6,989 nt of DNA from Comamonadaceae bacterium (lineage in GTDB: Bacteria; Pseudomonadota; Gammaproteobacteria; Burkholderiales; Burkholderiaceae_C). The first letter of the stretch is position 1. Each line of letters starts with the position of its first letter. The notes beneath the pieces are model-generated. The model ran no database searches, was not told the origin of the DNA, and was given only the letters and a program-made list of their open reading frames with translations. The stretch is from positions 1 to 6,989 of the forward strand of contig CANHGF010000131.1 of assembly GCA_947460065.1 (NCBI GenBank). The letters are read 5' to 3'. Of the stretch, positions 1-5,896 are shown piece by piece. The translations under genes were made by a program, and so were the position numbers.

Positions 1-21
1 GCAGAGCGATTGCGACACCCA

Positions 22-120
22 AGGGCGTGCGGGTGGGCGCTGCGAAGCGAGGTAAAGGAGGAGCCGAGGCGCTAGCCGAGGCGGGGGACACGAGCGGCGC
101 AGTGCCCACCCGTGCGCCCT
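22..120. repeat. Imperfect long inverted repeat enclosing short direct repeats
   Basis: The left arm (22-44) and right arm (98-120) are 23 nt each and match as reverse complements at 20 of 23 positions; both contain the core GGGTGGGC or its complement. The 53-nt interior holds a 10-nt direct repeat AGCCGAGGCG at 62-71 and 74-83 (period 12). A second short direct repeat, TGCGCCCTG, occurs at 113-121 and 128-136 and overlaps the right arm. The structure could be a small non-coding mobile or palindromic intergenic element, or a large stem-loop at the 3' end of a gene beyond the window. No coding sequence and no target-site duplication is evident. Confidence 0.5.
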
Positions 121-160
121 GCTTCGATGCGCCCTGAAGATTGCAGCGCTTGATCAGGCG

Positions 161-265
161 CCGCATCGCGCCGAGGGCGGCGCTCCCACAAAGACAGCCG
201 CATCGCGCCGAGGGCGGCGCTCCTACAAAATGAAAGTCGCATCGCCGCGAGGGTGCGGCTCCCAC
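161..265. repeat. Array of three REP-like palindromic units
   Basis: Copies lie at 161-193, 198-230 and 238-265. The first two are 33 nt long and differ at only two positions; the third is diverged. On the minus strand each begins with GTGGGAGC or GTAGGAGC, continues into a short GC-rich hairpin and ends near GCGATGCG, which is the layout of bacterial REP sequences (known best from Pseudomonas). The hairpin stem is GCGCC/GGCGC in copies 1 and 2 and GCCGC/GCGGC in copy 3. Several stem bases changed while pairing was kept, which argues that the fold matters. The array starts about 45 nt past the livM stop, a usual REP location, where it could protect the mRNA 3' end. No REP-associated transposase is in view. 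Confidence 0.72.
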
Positions 266-308
266 GGACACAAGGCACCAGCAATCGTAGCCTTGCGAGA
301 GAGCCGGC

Positions 309-1232
309 TCAGGCCTTCTTGCCCCAGCGGTGGGCGATCTCGCCGACGATGCCGCGGCGAAACATCAGCACGCAGACGACGAAGGTGGCGCCCATCACGA
401 TGGACACCAGCGAACCCAAATTGGCCAGGTAGTTCTGCATGGTCACAATAACGGCCGCGCCCAGCACCGGGCCCAGCAAAGTACCCATGCCGCCGAGCAA
501 GGTCATCAGCACCACCTCGCCCGACATCTGCCAACCGACATCGGTCAGGGTGGCCAGGCCAAAGGCAATCGCCTTGGTGGCGCCGGCCAGGCCAGCCAGC
601 GCGCCCGAAAGCACAAAAGCCAGCAACTTGTAGCGGTCTACGTTGTAGCCCAGGGACAGTGCCCGCGGCTCGTTCTCGCGAATGGACTTGAGAACCTGAC
701 CAAACGGCGAATGGATGATGCGGTAGATCAGCGCAAAAGCGGCGATGAAGATCACCATCACCAAGTAGTACATGGTGGTGTCGTCCTTGAGGTCCACCAG
801 GCCGAGCAGCTTGCCGCGGGGAATACTTTGGATGCCATCTTCAGCATAGGTGAAGGGCGCTTGCACGCAAACGAAATAGATCATCTGCGCCAACGCCAGG
901 GTGACCATCGCAAAGTAGATGCCCTGACGGCGCACCGCCAGCCAGCCGGTGACCAGGCCGATGCCGGCGGCGCAGACCGTGCCGCTGAGGATGGCCAGCT
1001 CCGGGGTGAGCCCCCAGACCTTGGCCGCATGGCCCGACACATAGGCGGCAAAGCCGAAGAACATGGCATGGCCGAAGGACAGCAGACCGGTAAAGCCGAT
1101 CAGCAAATTGAAGGCGCAGGCAAACAGGGCAAAGCACAGCACCTTCATCAGGAAGATGGGGTAGCCGACGAAGGGGGCGGCCAGCAGCAGTGCCAGCAAG
1201 GCCAGGTAAAGGGCGCGGCTCGCGTTCATCAT
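309..1232 (-). CDS. livM: Branched-chain amino acid-type ABC transporter permease LivM
   Basis: This is one of two inner-membrane permease subunits of a Liv/HAAT-type importer. It pairs with LivH to form the channel that LivG and LivF energise. The 307-residue product is almost entirely hydrophobic helices. It carries the LivM hallmarks: the segment NLLIGFTGLLSFGHAMFFG (about 42-60), the cytoplasmic coupling region with SIRENEPRA (183-191) followed by LGYN, and a late GGMGTLLGP motif (247-255). Length is normal for the family (roughly 300-350). The start is the first of two adjacent ATG codons. It overlaps the livH stop as ATGA, and GGGAG lies just upstream, so translation is probably coupled to livH. 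The C-terminal tail is short and basic. The gene is intact. The subunit assignment is firm; the transported substrate is not known. Confidence 0.95.
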   Translation of the reverse strand: MMNASRALYLALLALLLAAPFVGYPIFLMKVLCFALFACAFNLLIGFTGLLSFGHAMFFGFAAYVSGHAAKVWGLTPELAILSGTVCAAGIGLVTGWLAVRRQGIYFAMVTLALAQMIYFVCVQAPFTYAEDGIQSIPRGKLLGLVDLKDDTTMYYLVMVIFIAAFALIYRIIHSPFGQVLKSIRENEPRALSLGYNVDRYKLLAFVLSGALAGLAGATKAIAFGLATLTDVGWQMSGEVVLMTLLGGMGTLLGPVLGAAVIVTMQNYLANLGSLVSIVMGATFVVCVLMFRRGIVGEIAHRWGKKA

Positions 1233-2116
1233 TTCTCCCGCCCGAACAGACCGGCCGGACGCACCATCAGCACAATGGCCATGATGATGAAGACCACCGT
1301 GCTGGAGATCTCGGCATAAAACACCTTGGTCAGGCCTTCAATCAGGCCCAGCGCGATGCCGGTGATGATGGAGCCCAGGATGGAGCCCATGCCACCGATC
1401 ACCACCACCGCGAAAACGACGATGATGATGTTCGAACCCATCAAGGGGCTGACCTGATAAATCGGTGCGGCCATCACGCCGGCCAGGCCCGCCAGGCCCA
1501 CGCCAAAGGCGTAGGTCAAAGTGACCATCAGCGGCACATTGATGCCAAAGGCCTTGACCAGGTTCGGGTTCTCGGTGCCGGCGCGCAGGTAGGCCCCCAA
1601 CTTGGTCTTCTCAATCACATACCAGGTAAACAGGCACAGGAAGAGCGAGACCACCACCACCCAGGCGCGGTACTTGGGCAGCATCATGAAGCCCACGTCG
1701 AAGGCGCCGCGAAACACCGCGGGTAATTCATAGGGCATGCCCGAGGATCCGTAGAACTCGCGAAACACGCCCTCGAGCAAGAGCGCCAGGCCAAAGGTCA
1801 AGAGCAGGCCGTAGAGATGGTCGAGCTGGTGCAGCCAGCGCAGCATGGTCTTTTCAATCAGTACGCCGATCAGGCCCACCGCCGCCGGCGCCAGGATCAA
1901 GGCATACCAGTAATTGATGCCGGCGTAGTTGAGCAGCATCCATGCGAAGAAGGCGCCGGTCATGTAGAGCGCACCATGTGCAAAATTGACGATGTTGAGC
2001 ATGCCGAAAATCACGGCCAAGCCCAGCGACAAGATCGCATAGAACGAGCCGTTGACCAGGCCCAGCAGCAACTGCCCGAAAAGGGCTGCCGTCGGTATGC
2101 CAAAAATTTCAGTCAT
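1229..2116 (-). CDS. livH: Branched-chain amino acid-type ABC transporter permease LivH
   Basis: This is the second inner-membrane permease of the importer, partnering LivM. The 295-residue product opens with the typical LivH block: GLVNGSFYAILSLGLAVIFG (19-38), then NIVNFAHGALYMTGAF (41-56). The ATPase-contacting region RAGTENPNLVKAFGINV lies at 178-194, and VVVIGGMGSILGS near 237-249. The length is typical. It ends in RPAGLFGREK, as LivH proteins commonly do. Its TGA overlaps the livM ATG by 4 nt. The gene starts 91 nt after the binding-protein stop. The bases just before its ATG (CCTGAAACACC) contain no good Shine-Dalgarno sequence, in contrast to the strong sites before livF and the binding-protein gene. 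With the two upstream stem-loops, this suggests the permeases are made at a lower level. Confidence 0.95.
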   Translation of the reverse strand: MTEIFGIPTAALFGQLLLGLVNGSFYAILSLGLAVIFGMLNIVNFAHGALYMTGAFFAWMLLNYAGINYWYALILAPAAVGLIGVLIEKTMLRWLHQLDHLYGLLLTFGLALLLEGVFREFYGSSGMPYELPAVFRGAFDVGFMMLPKYRAWVVVVSLFLCLFTWYVIEKTKLGAYLRAGTENPNLVKAFGINVPLMVTLTYAFGVGLAGLAGVMAAPIYQVSPLMGSNIIIVVFAVVVIGGMGSILGSIITGIALGLIEGLTKVFYAEISSTVVFIIMAIVLMVRPAGLFGREK

Positions 2117-2132
2117 GGTGTTTCAGGTAGGG

Positions 2133-2160
2133 GCGGGCCGCATCTGAAGATACGGCCCGC
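2133..2160. other. Strong stem-loop just upstream of livH
   Basis: An 8-bp perfect stem (GCGGGCCG with CGGCCCGC) continues, after one mismatch, into a short ATCT/AGAT inner stem. It lies 17 nt before the livH ATG on the transcribed strand. It is not followed by a T-run on the minus strand (CCCCTACC follows), so it is a poor intrinsic terminator for the operon. On the plus strand it is followed only by TCTTTG. Likely roles are blocking 3' exonucleases after processing, or limiting read-through or ribosome access to livH. The structure is seen directly; the role is inferred. Confidence 0.7.
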
Positions 2161-2172
2161 TCTTTGAGTTCA

Positions 2173-2193
2173 CTGGCTCAGGTAGCGAGCCAG
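2173..2193. other. Second intergenic stem-loop after the binding-protein gene
   Basis: A perfect 7-bp stem (CTGGCTC with GAGCCAG) has a 7-nt loop and lies 14 nt past the binding-protein TAA. Its right arm overlaps the 8-nt palindrome GGGGCCCC (2193-2200). The loop region carries TCAGGTAG (2178-2185), which recurs exactly at 2123-2130, so the two hairpins sit within a small direct repeat. No T-run follows on the transcribed strand. It probably acts together with the 2133-2160 hairpin to stabilise the upstream message. Confidence 0.6.
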
Positions 2194-2207
2194 GGGCCCC
2201 GACTTGC

Positions 2208-3431
2208 TTACTTCTTGAGCGCGGCGCAGGTGCTCTGGGCCAGCGGGCGGAAGGCTTCGGCGCCGCTGACGGTGCCCTTGAGCTTGAAGTAGTCCCAAGC
2301 GCCTTTGGACTCGGCCGGGGTCTTGACCTGGAACAGGTACATGTCATGCACCATGCGGCCGTCGGCGCGCAGCGTGCCGCCCTTGGCAAACATGTCGTTG
2401 ATGGGTGTGGCGCGCATCCTGGCCATCACCGCTGCGGTGTCGTCGGTGCCGGCAGCCTGCACCGCCTTGAGGTAATGCAGGGTCGAGGAATAGACCGCCG
2501 CATGGTTGGAGTTGGGCTTGCGGCCGTTCATGACCTTGCTGAACTTGTCGGCCCAGGCGCGGGTCTCGGGGTTAAGGTCCCAGTACCAGCCTTCGGTCAG
2601 GTACAGGCCTTGGGCGGTGTTCAGGCCCAGGGCATGCACATCGGTGACCAGCATCAGCAAAGCTGCCAGGTTCTGCTTCTTGGTCAGGCCGAATTCGGCT
2701 GCAGCCTTGATGCTGTTGACGGTATCGCCGCCGGCGTTGGCCAGGCCCACCACCTTGGCACCCGACGATTGAGCCTGCAGCAGGAAGGAGGAGAAGTCGC
2801 CGGTCGACAGCGGGTGACGCACCGCGCCGTTGACCTTGCCGCCGTTGGCTCTGACCACGTCGCCGGTGTCTTTCTCCAGCGAATGACCGAAAGCGTAGTC
2901 AGCCGTCAGGAAGTACCAGCTGTCGCCGCCGTCCTTGACGATGGCCTTGCCCACCACATTGCTCAGAGCCACCGTGTCCATCAGGTAGTGGATGCCGGTG
3001 TTGGGAGCGCAGTCTTCATTGGTCAGACGCGAGGTAGCAGCGCCGGTGACGATGGTGATCTTGTTCTTTTCCTTGCCCAGGGCCTGCACGGTCAGGGCCA
3101 CGGCCGAGTTGAGGTTTTCCACCGTCATGTCCACGCCGTCGCGGTCAAACCACTGCTGGGTGACGTTCTTGGCGATGTCGGGCTTGTTTTGGTGGTCAGC
3201 GTTGACCACCTCAATGTTCTTGCCGAAGATCTTGCCGCCGAAGTCCTGCACCGCCAGGCGGGCAGCAGCAACGGCACCGGGCCCGCCGTAGTCGGCGTAG
3301 ACGCCCGACATGTCGGTGAGCACACCGATCTTGACGACGTCGCCCGAGAGCTTGCCCTGCTGGGCCGTCGCGAAAGGAAAACCGGCAGCCAGAGCGGCGG
3401 CAACGGCAACAGACAACAACTTGCGTTTCAT
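2208..3431 (-). CDS. Periplasmic substrate-binding protein of Liv/HAAT-type ABC importer
   Basis: This secreted type-I periplasmic binding protein captures the substrate and hands it to LivH/LivM. The 407-residue precursor has a clear signal peptide: MKRK, a hydrophobic core rich in Ala, and probable cleavage after ATA (residues 21-23). The mature protein opens with VVKIGVLTDMSGVYADYGGP, the usual start of this fold. Around 130-137, GAATSRLT resembles the Ala-x-Thr loop that holds the amino-acid backbone in E. coli LivJ/LivK. WYFLTADYAFGHSLEKD (172-188) and MYLFQVK (364-370) are typical of a proteobacterial subgroup whose ligands vary. Cys141 and Cys402 could form a disulfide. A strong AGGAG lies 6 nt before the ATG (3438-3442). 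The gene sits between the ATPase and permease genes. Branched-chain or other amino acids, amides or aromatic acids are all possible ligands. Confidence 0.93.
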   Translation of the reverse strand: MKRKLLSVAVAAALAAGFPFATAQQGKLSGDVVKIGVLTDMSGVYADYGGPGAVAAARLAVQDFGGKIFGKNIEVVNADHQNKPDIAKNVTQQWFDRDGVDMTVENLNSAVALTVQALGKEKNKITIVTGAATSRLTNEDCAPNTGIHYLMDTVALSNVVGKAIVKDGGDSWYFLTADYAFGHSLEKDTGDVVRANGGKVNGAVRHPLSTGDFSSFLLQAQSSGAKVVGLANAGGDTVNSIKAAAEFGLTKKQNLAALLMLVTDVHALGLNTAQGLYLTEGWYWDLNPETRAWADKFSKVMNGRKPNSNHAAVYSSTLHYLKAVQAAGTDDTAAVMARMRATPINDMFAKGGTLRADGRMVHDMYLFQVKTPAESKGAWDYFKLKGTVSGAEAFRPLAQSTCAALKK

Positions 3432-3452
3432 GGAGGTCTCCTCTTGGTGGTC

Positions 3453-3467
3453 GGGCGTTAGACGCCC
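3453..3467. other. Short perfect stem-loop across the livF stop codon
   Basis: GGGCGT pairs perfectly with ACGCCC across a 3-nt loop. The livF TAA (3460-3458) lies in the loop and one stem base. The hairpin ends about 22 nt before the binding-protein ATG. There is no T-run after it. It may slow ribosome or RNase passage between the ATPase genes and the binding-protein gene, but its size allows a chance origin. Confidence 0.4.
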
Positions 3468-4162
3468 AGGTACTCGTTCAGCATTTCGGTCTTGCTGGCG
3501 AGTTCTTGCTTGGCAACAGTGGCCACGATGTGGCCGTGTTCAATCACGTAATGGCGGTCGGCCAGGGGGGCGGCAAAGCGAAAGTTCTGCTCGACCAATA
3601 TGATGGTCAGGCCCTTGTCCTTGAGGGTGCGGATCACCCGACCCAGGGTCTGCACGATCACCGGCGCCAGGCCTTCGGTGATCTCGTCGAGCAGCACAAT
3701 GCGCGCGCCCGAGCGCAGGATGCGCGCCATGGCGAGCATCTGCTGCTCGCCGCCCGACAGCCGGGTGCCCTGGCTGTTTCGGTGCTCCTTGAGGTTGGGG
3801 AACATGGTGTAGATCTCGTCGATCGACATCCCGCCCTCGCCCACCTTGGGCGGCAGCATCAGATTTTCTTCACAGCTGAGCGAAGAAAAAATACCGCGCT
3901 CTTCAGGGCAATAGCCCAGGCCCAGCCTGGCAATCGCGTTGGTGGGCATGGACACGGTTTCGACGCCGCCGATTTGAATGGAGCCGGTGCGCTTGCCTGT
4001 AAGACCCAGGATGGCCTTGAGCGTGGTGGTGCGGCCCGCCCCGTTGCGGCCCAGCAGGGTGACCAACTCGCCCTCGTGGACCTCAAATTCAATGCCGTGC
4101 AGGATGTGCGACTCGCCATACCAGGCATCGACACCGCTGACCTTGAGCAGTGGCGCGCTCAT
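3458..4162 (-). CDS. livF: Branched-chain amino acid-type ABC transporter ATPase LivF
   Basis: This is a cytoplasmic ATPase that forms the nucleotide-binding pair with LivG and drives import. The 234-residue product matches the usual LivF length. In order it shows Walker A GRNGAGRTT (38-46), the LivF-type Q-loop region CPEER (85-89), signature LSGGEQQ (135-141), Walker B IVLLDE (155-160), and GLAP then VEQN (190-193), where LivF proteins carry Gln at the usual switch-histidine place. The invariant Walker A lysine is arginine here (Arg44, codon CGC at 4033-4031), which is examined as a finding. The rest is intact with no frameshift. The ATG overlaps the livG TGA as ATGA, and GAGGAG lies 8 nt upstream, so it should be translated well and coupled to livG. 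Confidence 0.94.
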   Translation of the reverse strand: MSAPLLKVSGVDAWYGESHILHGIEFEVHEGELVTLLGRNGAGRTTTLKAILGLTGKRTGSIQIGGVETVSMPTNAIARLGLGYCPEERGIFSSLSCEENLMLPPKVGEGGMSIDEIYTMFPNLKEHRNSQGTRLSGGEQQMLAMARILRSGARIVLLDEITEGLAPVIVQTLGRVIRTLKDKGLTIILVEQNFRFAAPLADRHYVIEHGHIVATVAKQELASKTEMLNEYLGV

Positions 4163-4923
4163 GGGGCAGTCTCCTCAACGGTGCCGACATAGGCTTCCAG
4201 CACCCGGGGGTCCTTGGAGACGGTTTCATAAGGGCCTTCGGCCAGAACCGAGCCGCGCGCCAGCACGGTGATGGTGTCCGACAGGTCAGACACCACGTTC
4301 ATATTGTGTTCGACCATCAGCACGGTGCGCTTGGCCGCCACCCGGCCTATCAGTTCCACGACCCGGCCCACATCTTCATGGCCCATGCCCTGGGTGGGCT
4401 CATCGAGCAGCATCAGTTCAGGGTCGAGCGCCAATGTGGTGGCAATTTCAAGGGCGCGCTTGCGGCCGTAGGGCAGCTCCACCGTCTGCGTCTGGGCGAA
4501 ATCGGCCAGGTCGACCTGCTCGAGCAGGGCCATGGCCTCGTTGTTCAGGCTGTACAGGCTAGATTCGGGCTTCCAGAAATGAAAACTGGTGCCCAGCTTG
4601 CGCTGCAACCCGATGCGCACGTTTTCAAGTACGGTCAGATGCGGAAAAACCGCTGAAATTTGAAAGGAGCGCACCATGCCCATGCGAGCCACCTTGGCCG
4701 CCGGCAAGGCGGTGATGTCCTGGCCGCGGTAGAGGATCTGGCCCGAGGTGACCGGCAAGAACTTGGTCAGCAGGTTGAACATCGTGGTCTTGCCGGCCCC
4801 GTTGGGCCCTATGAGCGCATGAATGCTGCCCCGGCGGACCTGCAGATTGACCCGATCAACCGCAATGAAACCCTTGAACTCACGGGTCAAATCACGTGTT
4901 TCGAGAATGAATTCATGGCTCAT
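4159..4923 (-). CDS. livG: Branched-chain amino acid-type ABC transporter ATPase LivG
   Basis: This is the first gene of the importer and encodes the ATPase partner of LivF. The 254-residue product has a canonical Walker A, GPNGAGKT (39-46), and a Q-loop glutamine at 88 in RSFQIS. The signature region is LPYGRKRALEIA (150-161), a LivG-style variant of LSGGQ. Walker B is LMLLDEP (170-176), followed by TQGMGHED, and the switch histidine is His206 in VEHN. The insert between Walker A and the signature (about 100-148) is typical of LivG. Because LivF has Arg in place of the Walker A lysine, this subunit carries the only fully canonical Walker A of the pair. The ATG is preceded by a weak AGG about 10 nt away, with no better start nearby. 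Its leader is 253 nt from the response-regulator stop. Confidence 0.95.
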   Translation of the reverse strand: MSHEFILETRDLTREFKGFIAVDRVNLQVRRGSIHALIGPNGAGKTTMFNLLTKFLPVTSGQILYRGQDITALPAAKVARMGMVRSFQISAVFPHLTVLENVRIGLQRKLGTSFHFWKPESSLYSLNNEAMALLEQVDLADFAQTQTVELPYGRKRALEIATTLALDPELMLLDEPTQGMGHEDVGRVVELIGRVAAKRTVLMVEHNMNVVSDLSDTITVLARGSVLAEGPYETVSKDPRVLEAYVGTVEETAP

Positions 4924-4937
4924 GCGTCAGGACCTGC

Positions 4938-5045
4938 GCGCTCAAGAACCCCCACCGGCGGGAGGCGCTTGGGCGCCGAACAGCTCTTCGTTATAGATTT
5001 CGATCGGGTGCTGGCGCAGGCATAGGCTCGGGCTGCGCTCAAGAA
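4938..5045 (-). repeat. 11-nt perfect direct repeat in the livG leader
   Basis: TTCTTGAGCGC occurs exactly twice on the minus strand, at 5045-5035 and 4948-4938, 97 nt apart. One copy overlaps the dyad upstream of the candidate -10 box; the other lies 15 nt before the livG ATG. They could be regulator-binding sites or the edges of a small duplication. The identity is seen directly; the function is unknown. Confidence 0.4.
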
Positions 5046-5055
5046 GGCGCGGATT
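4942..5055 (-). pseudogene. Possible relic C-terminal coding tail upstream of livG
   Basis: Between an in-frame TAG (5058-5056) and a TGA (4944-4942) lies a 37-codon open frame with no ATG, GTG or TTG. Its later part reads EIYNEELFGAQAPPAGGGS, which looks more like a natural protein end than the Arg/Ser-rich translations of the other frames here. It could be the remnant C-terminus of a gene once upstream of livG. It could equally be chance, since 37 open codons are common in GC-rich DNA. I do not recognise the family. The candidate -10 box of livG falls inside it. Confidence 0.25.
4990..5038 (-). promoter_or_regulatory. Candidate liv operon promoter with upstream dyad
   Basis: On the minus strand TATAAC (4995-4990) matches five of six bases of a sigma-70 -10 box and would start transcription near 4983, about 60 nt before livG. 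No good -35 hexamer sits 16-19 nt upstream, so an activator would probably be needed. Just upstream a perfect 6-bp dyad, GCGCAG (5014-5019) and CTGCGC (5033-5038), has half-site centres 19 bp apart. It is placed where an activator could bind. The leader also holds a small GGCGC/GCGCC hairpin (4964-4977). All of this is inferred from sequence match alone. Confidence 0.3.
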
Positions 5056-5176
5056 CTACGGCCCGGGCATCGTCCCCACGTTTCAGTCGGATGATGCCCT
5101 GCCAGCAAGACCACCTAAGCCGACGGGTGGGCCCATGCAGCCCCAGCAGGCAGTACAGCCAGCGGCTGCCGCCCCC

Positions 5177-5896
5177 TCAGATCATGCGCAGCACAATGCA
5201 AAGCTGATAGCCGCGGCTGCGGATCGAGCGGATCGGGTTGACGTCGCCGGTGTAAGGGCTGATTTTCGAGCGCAGGCGGCTGATCAGCACCGTCAATTTG
5301 AGCTTGTTGCTCCCTGGCTCAGTGTCTGGGGACTCCGGACCTGTCGCCTCAAACACTGCTTCCAGCTCACTGGTTTCGGCGTAGTTGTTACGAAGAGCCA
5401 GGATGCTCAGGACCCGCAGTTCGTTGGCGCTCAGTTCAATCACCGCGCGCTGGCGCCAAGTCAGTGTCATCGCGGTTTTATGGAGCACCCAGTCTGACTG
5501 CTCCGGTGCTGCCGTCACCCGCCGCAGCAGGTTGCGGATGGCCGCACAAAGCTCGGCCGGCCGGGCCGGCTTGGTCATGTAGACGTCGGCGCCGCTTTGG
5601 TAGCCCTCTTCTTTTTCTGCGCTCATCACCCGGGCGGTCAGCATGAGAATGCCGATTTCAGGGTAACTTGCGCGAATCCGCCGGGCGATGCTGATGCCGT
5701 CTTCCTCAGCGAGATTGAGGTCCAGCACCAGAACGTTAGCGGGGCGCTCTTGCAACGCAAGGTTCAAGGCGGCGCCGCTGCCCACCCCGCGCACCTCAAA
5801 GCCGTTTTCCTTGAGCGTGTCCTCAAGTTCGGAGCGCAAGCGCTCGTTGTCTTCGACCAGCACCACCGAACCGGAGATATAGGCCTGATACGTCAC
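5177..5896 (-). CDS. OmpR/PhoB-family response regulator
   Basis: This is a DNA-binding regulator phosphorylated by the kinase encoded just upstream. Starting at GTG 5896, the product has 239 residues. The N-terminal receiver domain (about 10-125) has the acidic pair Glu15-Asp16 in VLVEDN, phospho-acceptor Asp59 in LVLDLNL, Thr87 and Lys109 in MTKP, so all key residues are present. The C-terminal winged-helix domain (about 140-235) carries LSANELRVLSIL, then LISRLRSKI and IRSIRSRGYQL, as in OmpR/PhoB proteins. The loop before the recognition helix (TGPESPDTEPGSN) looks slightly long. I chose the GTG because it forms a GTGA overlap with the kinase stop and has GGAG 5 nt upstream. An in-frame ATG at 5947 would add 17 residues without domain similarity. 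The adjacent liv operon is a plausible target, by position only. Confidence 0.9.
   Translation of the reverse strand: MTYQAYISGSVVLVEDNERLRSELEDTLKENGFEVRGVGSGAALNLALQERPANVLVLDLNLAEEDGISIARRIRASYPEIGILMLTARVMSAEKEEGYQSGADVYMTKPARPAELCAAIRNLLRRVTAAPEQSDWVLHKTAMTLTWRQRAVIELSANELRVLSILALRNNYAETSELEAVFEATGPESPDTEPGSNKLKLTVLISRLRSKISPYTGDVNPIRSIRSRGYQLCIVLRMI

Larger units (their letters stand above)
1..308. other. Gene-free region downstream of livM, rich in repeats
   Basis: No convincing coding sequence is visible in these 308 nt. Small frames exist on both strands, but they are built from repeat sequence and give arginine- or proline-rich translations with no recognisable domain. The region splits in two. 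Positions 22-120 are bounded by an imperfect inverted repeat, and 161-265 carry three REP-like palindromic units. No stem followed by a T-run is seen on the minus strand after the livM stop, so there is no textbook intrinsic terminator. The REP-like hairpins are the only candidates for shaping the 3' end of the liv transcript. Confidence 0.75.

Noticed and set aside
161..265. CRISPR-like array
   Set aside because: The spacers between units are only 4-7 nt, the units are imperfect palindromes and only three are present, which fits REP units rather than CRISPR.
72..284. A 70-codon minus-strand frame across the repeat region
   Set aside because: It is made of REP-like units and the inverted-repeat arm, so its arginine-rich translation reflects repeat sequence.
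286..313. A fourth REP-like unit spanning the livM stop codon
   Set aside because: Only GCGAG and GGCTC match, spacing differs by one base, and the head sequence is absent.
330..1319. A 329-codon open frame on the plus strand opposite livM and the end of livH
   Set aside because: It is His-, Gln- and Gly-rich with no domain, and lies fully antisense to two well-matched permease genes. Such frames arise from GC-rich codon bias.
2133..2170. Intrinsic terminator before livH
   Set aside because: The stem is strong, but no T-run follows on the transcribed strand and livH-livM must be transcribed for the importer to work. On the plus strand only TCTTTG follows and no gene is there to terminate.
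2346..3461. A 371-codon open frame on the plus strand opposite the binding-protein gene
   Set aside because: It is a mirror of a confident secreted protein gene. The composition is rich in His, Val and Gly, and no motif or ribosome site supports it.
4920..5114. A 64-codon GTG-initiated frame whose TGA overlaps the livG ATG
   Set aside because: The overlap is suggestive, but the translation is Arg/Ser-rich with no family resemblance and no ribosome site was seen. The competing frame ending at 4942 looks more protein-like.
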